A stretch of 38,192 nt of DNA from Pseudomonas sp. Root562 (GTDB lineage Bacteria > Pseudomonadota > Gammaproteobacteria > Pseudomonadales > Pseudomonadaceae), in the NCBI RefSeq assembly GCF_001427125.1, contig NZ_LMGK01000010.1, positions 1-38,192 on the forward strand. The letters are read 5' to 3'. The number at the start of each line of letters is the position of its first letter. Positions within the stretch are counted from its first letter, which is position 1. The notes under the pieces are model-generated. The model saw only the letters and a list, made by a program, of their open reading frames with translations, had not been told where the DNA came from and made no database searches. This document shows positions 26,630-34,925 of this stretch, in pieces. The position numbers and the translations under genes were made by a program.

Positions 26630-27139
26630 TCACGCCGCGCTGGCATGCTCAACGCGATGAAACAAGCGGTTGAAATACACCAGGCTATCGCGCGGCTCGC
26701 GCACGCCGACCTTCGTCAGCTCCACGAACATCACCGAATGCGAGCCCACTTCCTTGCACTCGCTGATGCGCCCTTGCAGCTGCACCAGGGCATCGCGCAG
26801 TACCGGCACATCGGCGGCGCCGTCATCCCACAGGTCCCAGGCAAAGCGTTCTTCCATCGGCACCTTGGTCATGCCGGCGAAATGGCGGGCCAGCTCTTCC
26901 TGCTCGCCGCACAGCACGTTGACGCACAGATGGCCGTTGGTGCGGAACACGTCGTGGGTAGCGCTGTTGCGGTTGACGCAAACCAGCACGGTCGGTGGTG
27001 AATCGGTCACCGAACATACGGCACTGGCAGTGATGCCGCAGCGTCCGCCGGGGCCGTTGGTGGTGATGATGTTCACCGCAGCAGGCAGCTGCGCCATGGC
27101 GTTGCGAAAGTCGATTTGCTGCTGGCTCAGGTCGGCCAT
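26630..27139 (-). CDS. iacG: Flavin reductase, IacG/HpaC-like
   Basis: A 169-residue flavin:NAD(P)H oxidoreductase of the FMN-binding split-barrel family. It shows FRNAMAQLPAAVNIITTNGPGG, ITASAVCSVTDSPPTVLVCVN and HLCVNVLCGEQEELARHFAG, as in HpaC-type reductases of two-component monooxygenases. No HpaB is nearby. iac clusters carry such a gene (iacG) supplying reduced flavin to the IacA oxygenase, and the neighbourhood supports that assignment. The start MADLSQQQ is chosen by the 'aagg' and 'gggg' runs in front of it and by family length. It stands apart from the other iac genes. Confidence 0.85.
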   Translation of the reverse strand: MADLSQQQIDFRNAMAQLPAAVNIITTNGPGGRCGITASAVCSVTDSPPTVLVCVNRNSATHDVFRTNGHLCVNVLCGEQEELARHFAGMTKVPMEERFAWDLWDDGAADVPVLRDALVQLQGRISECKEVGSHSVMFVELTKVGVREPRDSLVYFNRLFHRVEHASAA

Positions 27140-27258
27140 GTCGATGCCCCTTCCTTCAGGAGGACCGCCATTTGCGGCCCGTAGGTGATGGAACAAGACT
27201 AAGGCGGTAGCCGCGAGGCAACCATTCTGACGATCCCCATGGTGAGGTTGGGTTTCCG

Positions 27259-27283
27259 CTAGTCGACTAGGTGGTTTCTTTAT
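27259..27283. promoter_or_regulatory. Palindrome and shared motif between iacG and the response regulator
   Basis: A perfect 12-base palindrome, ctagtcgactag, spans 27259-27270. The overlapping minus-strand 19-mer at 27283-27265, with core TAAAGAAA then CCTAG, matches 15 of 19 positions with 36292-36310 upstream of iacA. It sits in the divergent gap between two iac-related genes, so it is a candidate regulator site. Confidence 0.4.
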
Positions 27284-27396
27284 CGCAAGGGCCGGCGACA
27301 GTGGGTATCCTGCTGACAGGCTCCAAAAAGATGAGCCGATGCGTGCCGCGCGTTCGCGTGCGAAAACAACAATTAGAATTTTCGTGGCAGCCCCTG

Positions 27397-28026
27397 ATGG
27401 AAACCCGCAAACCGATTGTTTACATCGTTGACGACGACAAGGACCTGCGTACTTCACTGGCGTGGCTGCTGGAGTCCGTCAGCGTGCAGGCCCAGTGCTT
27501 TGCCGGCGCCGAAGAGTTCCTCAGCCAGTACGACCCACGGCAGCCCGCCTGCCTGGTGCTGGACGTGCGCATGCCGGAGACCAGTGGTTTCCAGCTGCAG
27601 GAGATCCTCAACCAGCGCGGCAGCACCCTGCCGACCATCTTCGTTTCGGCCCATGGCGACATTCCGATGTCGGTTACGGCGATGAAGAACGGTGCCCTGG
27701 ACTTCGTCGAGAAGCCCTACAACCCGCAGCAGATGATCGACCGCATCCAGGCCGCGCTCAAGACTGCGGTGCACGCCCAGGCCGATCAGCAACAGCGGCA
27801 GAACCTGCAAGGCAAACTGGCGTTATTGACCAGCCGTGAACGGGAAGTGCTGATGCTGGTGATCGATGGCAAGGCCAGCAAGGTCATCGCCCGGGAGCTG
27901 AACATCAGCGTGAAAACCGTCGACGTGCATCGCACCAAGATCAAGGAAAAGATGGGCGTGACCAGCATCGCCATGCTGGTGCGCGAAGTGCTGCATCTGC
28001 CGGTTGACGAGCCGGTGCGGCATTGA
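27397..28026 (+). CDS. FixJ/StyR-like response regulator (LuxR-type HTH)
   Basis: A 209-residue protein. The receiver domain spans about 6-120: acidic VDDDKD (11-16), phospho-acceptor Asp56 in LVLDVRMPE, Ser84 switch and Lys106 in EKPY. A LuxR-type HTH (about 140-205) follows: LTSREREVLMLVIDGKASKVIARELNISVKTVDVHRTKIKEKMG. This is the FixJ/TodT/StyR architecture. The likely partner kinase is the PAS kinase at 36411-37886, on the other side of the iac operon. The start METRKPIVYIVDDD is family-like although the ribosome site is poor; in-frame starts upstream add a non-family N-terminus. Confidence 0.9.
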   Translation: METRKPIVYIVDDDKDLRTSLAWLLESVSVQAQCFAGAEEFLSQYDPRQPACLVLDVRMPETSGFQLQEILNQRGSTLPTIFVSAHGDIPMSVTAMKNGALDFVEKPYNPQQMIDRIQAALKTAVHAQADQQQRQNLQGKLALLTSREREVLMLVIDGKASKVIARELNISVKTVDVHRTKIKEKMGVTSIAMLVREVLHLPVDEPVRH

Positions 28027-28053
28027 GGGATTTGTGGCGGTCACGAGGCCGCC

Positions 28054-28147
28054 ATCGCCAGCAGGCTGGCTCCCACAGGGGATCTGCAGTGAACACAAAT
28101 TCTGGGTACAACCGAGATCAACCTGTGGGAGCCAGCCTGCTGGCGAT
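28054..28147. repeat. REP pair with perfect 26-bp arms
   Basis: The arm at 28054-28079 (beginning atcgccagcaggctggc) is exactly reverse-complemented at 28122-28147. It lies in the gap between the convergent response regulator and AraC genes and can act for both transcript ends. Confidence 0.85.
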
Positions 28148-28163
28148 GAACGATAACGCGGTG

Positions 28164-29084
28164 TCAATGCTGGCTATACCGCTTGCGATAAGCCCCCGGC
28201 GATACGCCAAAGCGCGATTTGAAGGCTGACGAGAAGTAGCTCGAATCCGAAAACCCCCACGCATAACACAACGCCGAGAGCTTCAGCTCGACGTCGGCGC
28301 GGCGCAGGTTCTCCGCGCAGAAGTCCAGGCGACGGTGCTTGATGTATTGCGCCACCACCAGACCGCGCTTGGAGAACATCCGGTACAGGCCTCGCACCGA
28401 AACGCCGACCTCACGGGCGATCAGTTCGGGGCAGAGTTCTTCGTCGCGGATGTGCTGGTCGATGAAGGCGATGATCTTGCGAAATTGCCGCTCATGGGCG
28501 TCGCCGCCGCTGTCCTGGACGCTGATGCCCGGCAGCAACAGGCTGGCCAGCGCATCGAGCACGGCTTCGCTTTCCTGCATGTCCAGGCCTTCCTGCTGCC
28601 GGGTTTCCAGAACGAGTTTGTTGGCCATCGACGCCAGAGGGCTGCTGGCGGCGATGCGGGTGGCGCAGTTGACTGCGTTGAAATGCGACCCACGCTCGAA
28701 CACCTGGCGCGGCAGAATCAATGACAGCTGTCGGCAATCATCGTTGTAGATCATGTCACTCGGGCGACTGGCGTCGATCAGGGCGATGTCGCCACAGCCC
28801 AGTTGGGCGCGGTTGTCGCCCTGTTCCAGCCGTGAACTGCCGCGCATCTGGAACACTGCGTAATAGTGGCCGTCGCTGCTGGAGCTGACATCCTTGCTGG
28901 TGCGGTACAAATGCACGTGCGCCATGTCGACCACACTGAGGTTGATTGCACCGCTGCGAAATTCCGCCAGTTCGCCGTAGAAGTCGGTGTCCAGCGCCCG
29001 GGCATCGAAACGCCCACAGGCCTGGTTCACCTGGCTCAACCAACTTTCGAACGCCTCGTTGCGCACCGTCGATGCTGTAGTCAT
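28164..29084 (-). CDS. FeaR-like AraC-family regulator
   Basis: A 306-residue protein. The N-terminal domain (about 15-190) resembles the AraC_binding_2/FeaR sensor (FRSGAINLSVVDMAHVHLYRT, HYYAVFQMRGSSRLEQGDN, GDIALIDASRPSDM). The C-terminal HTHs read CPELIARE-VGVSVRGLYRMFSKRG and LSALCYAWGFSDSSYFSSAFKSRFGVSPGAYR. FeaR activates phenylethylamine/tyramine catabolism genes (tynA, feaB) in E. coli. Here it lies 152 bases downstream of iacF on the same strand and may sense an arylacetaldehyde, arylacetate or IAA; the effector is not shown. Confidence 0.88.
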   Translation of the reverse strand: MTTASTVRNEAFESWLSQVNQACGRFDARALDTDFYGELAEFRSGAINLSVVDMAHVHLYRTSKDVSSSSDGHYYAVFQMRGSSRLEQGDNRAQLGCGDIALIDASRPSDMIYNDDCRQLSLILPRQVFERGSHFNAVNCATRIAASSPLASMANKLVLETRQQEGLDMQESEAVLDALASLLLPGISVQDSGGDAHERQFRKIIAFIDQHIRDEELCPELIAREVGVSVRGLYRMFSKRGLVVAQYIKHRRLDFCAENLRRADVELKLSALCYAWGFSDSSYFSSAFKSRFGVSPGAYRKRYSQH

Positions 29085-29236
29085 GTCCGCAAAGCCTCAC
29101 GTGTTTTTGTTGTTATTGCCGACCGCTTCGTCGAGCGGTTCGGTAAACCTGTTGCGTCTTGCACCATCGCCTCCCTCGATGGCCGCCAGGCGCCATTCAA
29201 CAGGCTCCGGCGCACGCTTTCCAGTGAAGAAAGCGC

Positions 29237-30187
29237 TTAGATGTCCAATACCAGACGAGCGGAGAGCGCTCGGGAAACACAAGCGCAAATCTGCTTGTTG
29301 GAGGCCTTTTCCTTGTTCGACAGGCAGTTGTCGCGGTGCTCCGGCACGCCGTCCAGCACCTCGACGATGCAGGTGCCGCAAATGCCTTCACGGCACTCGG
29401 TGTCGATGTCGCAACCGTGGGCTTGCAGCACGTCGACCAGGCTGGTGTCGGCCGGGACTTGCAGCACCACGCCGGAGCTGGCCAGTTCCACTTCGAACGT
29501 GCCGGCCGGGGCGCTGTTGGCTGCCGGGTCCGCGGCGAAGTGTTCCAGGTGGATGGCATCGTCGGCGCGGCTGCGCGCAGCGACTTCAACCACTTTGTTC
29601 ATGAACGGTGCAGGGCCGCAGGTGTAGACGTGGGCTGCCGGGCTGGCACGCTCCAGGCACGCGCTCAAGGCGTCATCCAGCTGCGCAGGCTCGATGCCGT
29701 AGTGAAATTCCACGTGATCGGCGAATTGCGTGGCCAACAGTTCGGTAAACGCTGCGTACTGCGCCGAACGCGCGAAGTAATGCAAGCGATACGGCTGACC
29801 GCTCTCCGCGAGTTTATAGGCCATGCTCAGCAGCGGCGTCACGCCGATACCGGCGGCGAACAACACATGTTCGCTGGCACTTGCATCGAGTCGGAACAGG
29901 TTGCGCGGCGCGCCCATTTCCAGCTCCATGCCCTCTTCCACTTGCTCGTGCAAGGCCAGCGAGCCACCGCGCGATTGCGCTTCTTTTTTTACCGCCACCA
30001 GATAGGCACGACGGTCCTGTGGCGGACTGCACAGCGAATACTGGCGGGTCACACCGGTCGGCCCGGTCAAATCGACATGGGCACCCGGCTCATAGGTGTC
30101 GAGCGGCTGGCCGTCACTGCGCACGAGGCGAAAGGAACGGATATCCAGCGCTTCGTCGACGATCCTTTCGATCTTCACCTTCATCAT
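29237..30187 (-). CDS. iacF: IacF, ferredoxin-type FAD/NAD reductase of the IAA dioxygenase
   Basis: A 316-residue phthalate-dioxygenase-reductase-type flavoprotein. It contains the flavin-binding RQYSLCSPP (48-56), NAD-domain AAGIGVTPLLSMA (111-123) and a C-terminal plant-type 2Fe-2S domain with Cys265, Cys270, Cys273 and Cys303 (ECREGICGTC; ACVSRA). It passes electrons from NAD(P)H to the Rieske component IacC. The layout equals VanB-like reductases, but the neighbours assign it to iac. 'aggtgatgca' precedes the start. It is separated from iacE by a REP pair. Confidence 0.9.
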   Translation of the reverse strand: MMKVKIERIVDEALDIRSFRLVRSDGQPLDTYEPGAHVDLTGPTGVTRQYSLCSPPQDRRAYLVAVKKEAQSRGGSLALHEQVEEGMELEMGAPRNLFRLDASASEHVLFAAGIGVTPLLSMAYKLAESGQPYRLHYFARSAQYAAFTELLATQFADHVEFHYGIEPAQLDDALSACLERASPAAHVYTCGPAPFMNKVVEVAARSRADDAIHLEHFAADPAANSAPAGTFEVELASSGVVLQVPADTSLVDVLQAHGCDIDTECREGICGTCIVEVLDGVPEHRDNCLSNKEKASNKQICACVSRALSARLVLDI

Positions 30188-30255
30188 TGCATCACCTGAA
30201 TTTACGTTGTTTGGTTATGTCTTGGGTCGTGCACGGATCTGTAGCCAGAAACTGA

Positions 30256-30353
30256 CCTGTGGGAGCGAGCTTGCTCGCGCTCGACTGCGCAGCAGTCGCA
30301 AAATGCTTGGGGCCGCTTCGCAGCCCAGCGCGAGCAAGCTCGCTCGCCACAAT
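30256..30353. repeat. REP/BIME element inside the iac operon
   Basis: 'ctgtgggagcgagcttgctc' faces 'gagcaagctcgctcgccaca', with inner hairpins cgactgc-gca-gcagtcg (30282-30298) and a 'cttcgcagcccagcg' segment. The same layout recurs at 37924-38037. It splits iacE from iacF and could lower iacF expression or stabilise the upstream mRNA. Confidence 0.8.
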
Positions 30354-30373
30354 GGATCGAGTCATGGCAACAA

Positions 30374-31114
30374 TCAGCGCATGAACAGTCCGCCATTGAC
30401 GTCCAGGCATGCGCCCGTCACGGAAGTGGCGTTGTCGGCGATCAGCAGCAACACGCTGTCGGCGATGAACGTCGGATCACCGAGGGTGCCGGCCGGGATG
30501 ATCTTGAGGATCTGTTCCAGACGCTCTGGAGCCACGGTTTCGCGGACCACCGGCAAGTCCAGCGGACCCGGCGAGATGCTATTGACCGTCACGCCTTGCG
30601 GCGCCAGTTCACGGGCGAAGACCTTGGTCAGGGTCGCCACGCCGCCCTTGGCCGCCGCATAGTGGGCGCCGGTGGCGGTGCCGCCGTTCTGCCCGGCCAG
30701 GGACGCGATGTTGACGATGCGCCCGAAGCCACGCTCGGCGAAGTGCGCGCCGAACACCTGGCAGGCCACGAAGGTGCCCCGCAGGTTGATCGCCATCGAC
30801 TCGTCGAACTCTTGCGGCGTGATGTCCATCAGGGCCGCGACTTTCGACACCCCGGCGTTGTTCACCAGAATGTCAGTGCCGCCCCAGCGCTCGGTGAGCG
30901 TGTCGCGGGCACGCTGAAAATCTGCCTTGTTGCGCACGTCCAGTTCGATAGCCATGGCAGTCGCACCACTGCTATCGAGTTCCAAAGCCAAGCGTTGCAC
31001 GCCGTCCATTTGCAAATCAGCCAGTCCGACGCGATAACCCGCCGCATGCAGACGACGGGCGATGCACTCGCCCAGTCCGCGCGAGGCACCCGTTACGAGG
31101 GCTACTCGACTCAT
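30374..31114 (-). CDS. iacE: IacE, short-chain dehydrogenase/reductase
   Basis: A 246-residue classical SDR: TGASRGLG (8-15), NNAG (85-88), catalytic Ser138, Tyr152, Lys156 (HYAAAKGG). Asp33 after the second strand (LADLQ) suggests NAD(H). Published iac schemes place IacE in early steps around 2-hydroxy- or dioxindole-3-acetate formation; I rely on the cluster for this assignment. It starts 10 bases after the iacD stop, with 'gagggcacc' as ribosome site. Confidence 0.9.
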   Translation of the reverse strand: MSRVALVTGASRGLGECIARRLHAAGYRVGLADLQMDGVQRLALELDSSGATAMAIELDVRNKADFQRARDTLTERWGGTDILVNNAGVSKVAALMDITPQEFDESMAINLRGTFVACQVFGAHFAERGFGRIVNIASLAGQNGGTATGAHYAAAKGGVATLTKVFARELAPQGVTVNSISPGPLDLPVVRETVAPERLEQILKIIPAGTLGDPTFIADSVLLLIADNATSVTGACLDVNGGLFMR

Positions 31115-31124
31115 GATGGTGCCC

Positions 31125-31625
31125 TCACAAAAGGAAGCCGAGCGCGCTCAGGCTGTCGGTGGAGTTGATCAGGCGCACCACTTTGCGCTCCAGGCTCGGC
31201 ACACCATCGGTGAAACGAATGCGGTGGTTCAGGTCGGCCACGAACGGTGTGTGCACGCCGCGCTTGTAGGCGTACAGCAATTGCGCGGAATTCACTTCGA
31301 CGATGTCACCGGCCGCTTCCACCAGGCGGAAACGCGACACCGTGCGAATGGTTTTCGCCGCGTCCACCGCCGACGGCGAGTAGCCGGCGGTCAGGCGTTC
31401 GATACGCAAGTCACGCATGCGCGCATCGTCGTAGGCATAGTTGAGGGTCGCTTCAAAGTCTTCGGTGTCCGGATCGATCGGCACGATGTACTTGCCGCTT
31501 TCGCTCCACAAGGTCGCCCATTCGGCGTAGTGCTTGTGGTCGAGCAGTTCGGCTTCGCGCCAGATGAATTCGATGGCCTGGGCCAACGGGCCGGAAAAAC
31601 CGTTCAGGGTGTCGTGATTGCTCAT
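31125..31625 (-). CDS. iacD: IacD, small (beta) subunit of ring-hydroxylating dioxygenase
   Basis: A 166-residue SnoaL/NTF2-like fold protein of the Ring_hydroxyl_B family. It shows AQAIEFIWREAELLDHKHYAEWATLWSESGKYIVP and ARMRDLRIERLTAGYS, with conserved SRFRLV in the later strands. Its ATG overlaps the iacC stop by four bases (ATGA), which ties the two subunits in translation. It has no metal site of its own and builds the alpha3beta3 oxygenase with IacC. Confidence 0.92.
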   Translation of the reverse strand: MSNHDTLNGFSGPLAQAIEFIWREAELLDHKHYAEWATLWSESGKYIVPIDPDTEDFEATLNYAYDDARMRDLRIERLTAGYSPSAVDAAKTIRTVSRFRLVEAAGDIVEVNSAQLLYAYKRGVHTPFVADLNHRIRFTDGVPSLERKVVRLINSTDSLSALGFLL

Positions 31626-32905
31626 TGGCTCATCATCCTTTTCCACATGTCGTAGGCACCGCGCATGCCGCCCTCGTCGGTGGCGTGGCTGACCTTGTCG
31701 CCGTTTTCGGCAGTGATTTCGCGGTTCAGGCCGCGGTTGACCAGGATCGGCGCGTCGACACCCGCGTACGAACCGCGCTGCACGCGGTCCCAGGCTTCGG
31801 CGTCGTCAGGGCTGCCGAAACCGAACGGGCCCTGGAAGTGTTCGTGAATGCGCATGCGTTCGCGGTTGGCGATTTCCGGGCCGCCGTCCATGCCCAGGGC
31901 CACGTGGCGGATCTCGGTTTCAGTGACCGACACCGGGCGCAGCACCCGGAAGAACGACATCGACATCGCCACGTTGGGGAACAGGTTCAGGTTGAAGCCG
32001 GCGCCGTGCAGCGAGCGCACGATGCGCCGCACCTGATCGGCCGGCAGGGTTTTCGACAGTTCTTCGGTGACGTGGGCGAAGCGTTCCTGCAACTGTTCGG
32101 TGCCGTCGTCGTGATCGAGATCGACGTGCTCCGGCACCATCACCATGACGCTGTGGCCGTTGCCCAGCGAGTGAGTCACGGCTTGTTCGTCGGTCATGAA
32201 CGAAAGCATTTCCGAGGTTTCTTCATCCACCGACGACATGAACGACTTGTGCACGATCGGGAAGTGATAGCCGTCGGTGGTGTTTTCCAGCTGGATCTTC
32301 CAGTTGCCCTTGAAACTGAACTTGTGTTCGCCCTGGGTCTTGATCGGGTAGCCGGCGCCCTGCTTCATGAACAGGTCCATCCAGTGTTTGGCGCCGCCGA
32401 GGAAGTCTTCCAGCGGTTCGATCTCGTCGTTGTAGCTGGCGAACACCATGCCGGCGTAGCTTTCGACGCGCAGGCTGGTCAGCGGCAATTCGGATTTTTC
32501 CAGGATGCCTTCGTAGCCATCCGGATACGGTAGCGCTCGCAGCTTGCCGTCCAGGCCATAGGACCAACTGTGGTAGGGGCAAGTGAAACCGGTGGCGTTG
32601 CCCTTGTGCTTCTCGCACACCGTGGCGCCACGGTGCCGGCAACGGTTTTCCAGGACATTGATGTTGTTCTTCTTGTCGCGCACCACGATCACCGGGCGAC
32701 GGCCGATGGTAGCGGTCTTGAAGTCGCCGCTGTTGCGCACTTCGCTTTCGTGGGCAACCCACACCCAGGTGCGGTAGAAAATCTTTTCCAGCTCGGCTTC
32801 GAACAGCGCCGGATCGTTGTACAGCGAGACGTCGACACGGTCGTGCTGGACCAGCTCTTCGGGGCTTTTCGACGTCGCGATCAGCTGATATTCATGAGTG
32901 CTCAT
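31622..32905 (-). CDS. iacC: IacC, large (alpha) subunit of Rieske ring-hydroxylating dioxygenase
   Basis: A 427-residue protein. The Rieske [2Fe-2S] site has Cys89, His91, Cys109, His112 (CRHRGATV and CPYHSWSYGLDG). The mononuclear iron site has the Asp211 bridge and His214/His219 in TTDGYHFPIVH. Length is typical of bacterial aromatic dioxygenases. In the iac pathway this component with IacF converts dioxindole-3-acetate-type intermediates on the way to catechol. 'gaggagaaccgc' precedes the start. It follows iacH by 23 bases. Confidence 0.94.
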   Translation of the reverse strand: MSTHEYQLIATSKSPEELVQHDRVDVSLYNDPALFEAELEKIFYRTWVWVAHESEVRNSGDFKTATIGRRPVIVVRDKKNNINVLENRCRHRGATVCEKHKGNATGFTCPYHSWSYGLDGKLRALPYPDGYEGILEKSELPLTSLRVESYAGMVFASYNDEIEPLEDFLGGAKHWMDLFMKQGAGYPIKTQGEHKFSFKGNWKIQLENTTDGYHFPIVHKSFMSSVDEETSEMLSFMTDEQAVTHSLGNGHSVMVMVPEHVDLDHDDGTEQLQERFAHVTEELSKTLPADQVRRIVRSLHGAGFNLNLFPNVAMSMSFFRVLRPVSVTETEIRHVALGMDGGPEIANRERMRIHEHFQGPFGFGSPDDAEAWDRVQRGSYAGVDAPILVNRGLNREITAENGDKVSHATDEGGMRGAYDMWKRMMSQ

Positions 32906-32928
32906 GCGGTTCTCCTCATGGCTTCTTT

Positions 32929-34053
32929 TTATGATTGATGGGTAGAGGCTTGGAGCTGCGCACCAAAGGCGCAGACCAGCTCGTCCTGGCCTTTACGGCC
33001 GATAATCTGCAGGCCGACTTTCAGCCCGCCGCCATCGAGTTCCACCGGCACTGTCAGCGCCGGATGGCCGCTGAGATTGAAGGGGCGGACCAGCGGGGTC
33101 ATGCCGGCCACGGCTTTACTGCCGGCGCGGGCTTCGCTGAGGGTTGGCGGCAGGGTCGGCAGTGTCGGCAGCAGTAACACGGCAAAGTCTTCCAGCGCCG
33201 CATCCACCTGTTGCGTGAAACGCGTGCGCACGGCTTCGGCCTGGGCCAGTGCTTCGCGGGTGGTGCGGCTCGCGGCCAACAGACGGGTTTCGACATCGGC
33301 GCCGATCAGACCCTTGCCGGTCAGGTGACCGAAAGCCGCCCAGTTCTCGACATTGATCACCGTCAGGCCGGCGGCGAACGCCGCTTCAAACTCGCTTAAA
33401 TGCACGTTGCTGCGGTGCCAGCCAGCGCGGTCGGCGGCGGCACCGAGGGTCGCTTGCAGGTGCGCGTCGCAAGCCACTTCAAGGAAGCCGACCTTGGCGC
33501 CATCACCCGGCAAGCCTTGAATGGCAAAGCCCGGGCAGATCACCTGCATCGCTGCGATCAAGTCGTCCATGGTTCTGGCAAACGGCCCGACACAATCGAG
33601 GCTGGATTCCAGCGGATGGGCGCCGACACGGCTGACCCGGCCGTAAGTCGGCTTCAATCCGGCCACCCCGCAGCACGCCGCCGGGACCCGCACCGAACCC
33701 CCGGTGTCGGTGCCGATGGCGATGTCTGCCAGGCCAGCGGCGACGGCAGATGCCGAACCGCTGGACGAGCCGCCCGGCACGCGATCCGCTGCTTGCGGGT
33801 TGATCGGTGTGCCGGTCCAGTCGTTGATCCCGGTGACGCCAAACGCCAGTTCATGCAGGTTGGTCTTGCCGACGATCTGCCAGCCGGCGCTGAGGATCGC
33901 GTCAACCACTTCGGCGTTTTTGCTAGCCGCCGGTGCATCGGCAAACGCGCGGCTGCCCGAGCGGGTCGGGTGGCCGGCGATGTCGATGGAGTCCTTGATG
34001 GCCACGCGTTTGCCGCTGCCGCCGAGGAGGAATTCGCTGATGAAAGTACTCAT
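32929..34053 (-). CDS. iacH: IacH, amidase-signature family enzyme
   Basis: A 374-residue amidase-signature hydrolase. The Ser-cisSer-Lys triad is readable: Lys20 (VAIKDSID), cis-Ser near 96-98 (GGSSSGSASAVAAG) and nucleophile Ser120 (GTDTGGSVRVPAA). The N-terminus is short, starting only 19 residues before Lys20, and the total is below the usual 450-500, so it is a compact member. Its ATG overlaps the iacI stop by four bases (ATGA). In iac clusters its step is unclear; opening an amide-type lactam is an inference. A longer in-frame start inside iacI is rejected. Confidence 0.9.
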   Translation of the reverse strand: MSTFISEFLLGGSGKRVAIKDSIDIAGHPTRSGSRAFADAPAASKNAEVVDAILSAGWQIVGKTNLHELAFGVTGINDWTGTPINPQAADRVPGGSSSGSASAVAAGLADIAIGTDTGGSVRVPAACCGVAGLKPTYGRVSRVGAHPLESSLDCVGPFARTMDDLIAAMQVICPGFAIQGLPGDGAKVGFLEVACDAHLQATLGAAADRAGWHRSNVHLSEFEAAFAAGLTVINVENWAAFGHLTGKGLIGADVETRLLAASRTTREALAQAEAVRTRFTQQVDAALEDFAVLLLPTLPTLPPTLSEARAGSKAVAGMTPLVRPFNLSGHPALTVPVELDGGGLKVGLQIIGRKGQDELVCAFGAQLQASTHQS

Positions 34054-34520
34054 GCATTCAGCTCCTTGTTGAACAGCCGTTGCGTGCGGAAATGCGCGAT
34101 CAGCCAGACGCCGTCGACACAACTGAAATCGATGTTCAGTCGGGTGCCGAACAATTCGTTGCGGCCATCGGCGTAGGTGGAAATCTGCTGCATGATCCAT
34201 TGCCCTTGCGCCCCCTCACCGTCGACCACGATCGATTCGCTGGTGAGGTAGTGCAGATTCAGCCGGAAATGATCCGAAGGCGGCAGGTAACCACCGACAA
34301 ATGCGGCCACCGTTTCACGCCCCCGATGCTGGCCAAAGGTCTGCGCGGTCACACTGCCAACGCCTTCCCAGATCGCATCGACCGTGAACAACCGGGCCAG
34401 CTCGCTGACAGAGGTCGGCGCCCGCGGCACATCGCACAGGTCCATGTAGCGCGCCATCAGGCGGCGCACTGCGCTTTCCCCTTCGAGCGTCGCCAGACGC
34501 TGCAGCACGGCCTCGTTCAT
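34050..34520 (-). CDS. iacI: IacI, SnoaL/NTF2-like protein
   Basis: A 156-residue SnoaL_4-like protein: LATLEGESAVRRLMARYMDLCD, ARLFTVDAIWEGVG, FRLNLHYLTSESIVVDG and VWLIAHFRTQRLF. Such folds act as small cofactor-free isomerases, hydrolases or dioxygenase subunits. IacI is a standard member of iac clusters; its exact step is unsettled. It lies 3 bases from iacB (34524) and overlaps iacH, so it is within the same transcript. Confidence 0.88.
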   Translation of the reverse strand: MNEAVLQRLATLEGESAVRRLMARYMDLCDVPRAPTSVSELARLFTVDAIWEGVGSVTAQTFGQHRGRETVAAFVGGYLPPSDHFRLNLHYLTSESIVVDGEGAQGQWIMQQISTYADGRNELFGTRLNIDFSCVDGVWLIAHFRTQRLFNKELNA

Positions 34521-34523
34521 GGC

Positions 34524-34895
34524 TTACACCTTGGCTGCATCGGGAATGGTCAACGGGCGACCGATGCGCGCTTCGATCTTGGCGTAGCGCCACAGGCTGT
34601 ACTGGCCGACTGGCGTGGTGCGGAACAGGTTGCAGGCGTCGATCACCGATTGGTGGCAGTCGACGTCGGCCATGATGTACACGGTCCACGGCGATGTGGT
34701 GGACGGGCCGACCATCAAGCGGTCGTCATCCATGGCGCCGAGTACGGTGATGCCGGGCATCGCACCGAGATCGCCCATCATCTGGCTGAAGCCTTTCCAC
34801 ACGCTCAGGCCTTCGCCGGTGGGCAAGTCGAAAAAGTTCTGGGTGATGCCGATGCAGAAGACGACGCGCAACGGTTCCTGGGTAGCTTGGGACAT
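34524..34895 (-). CDS. iacB: IacB, small protein of the IAA catabolic cluster
   Basis: A 123-residue protein without signal peptide or membrane segment: LRVVFCIGITQNFFDLPTGEG, WTVYIMADVDCHQSVIDACNLFRTTPVGQYSLWRYAKIEARIGRPL. This fits a ferredoxin-like alpha-beta dimeric fold. I recognise it mainly by its place right after iacA, matching iacB of known clusters. Its function is uncertain. Three bases separate it from iacI. Confidence 0.85.
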   Translation of the reverse strand: MSQATQEPLRVVFCIGITQNFFDLPTGEGLSVWKGFSQMMGDLGAMPGITVLGAMDDDRLMVGPSTTSPWTVYIMADVDCHQSVIDACNLFRTTPVGQYSLWRYAKIEARIGRPLTIPDAAKV

Positions 34896-34925
34896 GCTCT
34901 TGATCCTTTGAAAAAGTAATGAAAT

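Noticed and set aside
26630..27139. 4-hydroxyphenylacetate hydroxylase reductase HpaC as part of an hpa pathway
   Set aside because: The protein is HpaC-like, but no hpaB or hpa ring-cleavage genes are present and the iac set lacks only a flavin reductase, so iacG fits better.
31625..32533. 302-codon plus-strand open frame opposite iacC
   Set aside because: Shadow of the Rieske subunit; no family-like sequence and no ribosome site context.
29237..32905. Vanillate demethylase (VanAB) assignment for the Rieske and reductase genes
   Set aside because: VanA-type oxygenases have no small subunit; here alpha and beta subunits overlap in translation and sit among the full iac set.
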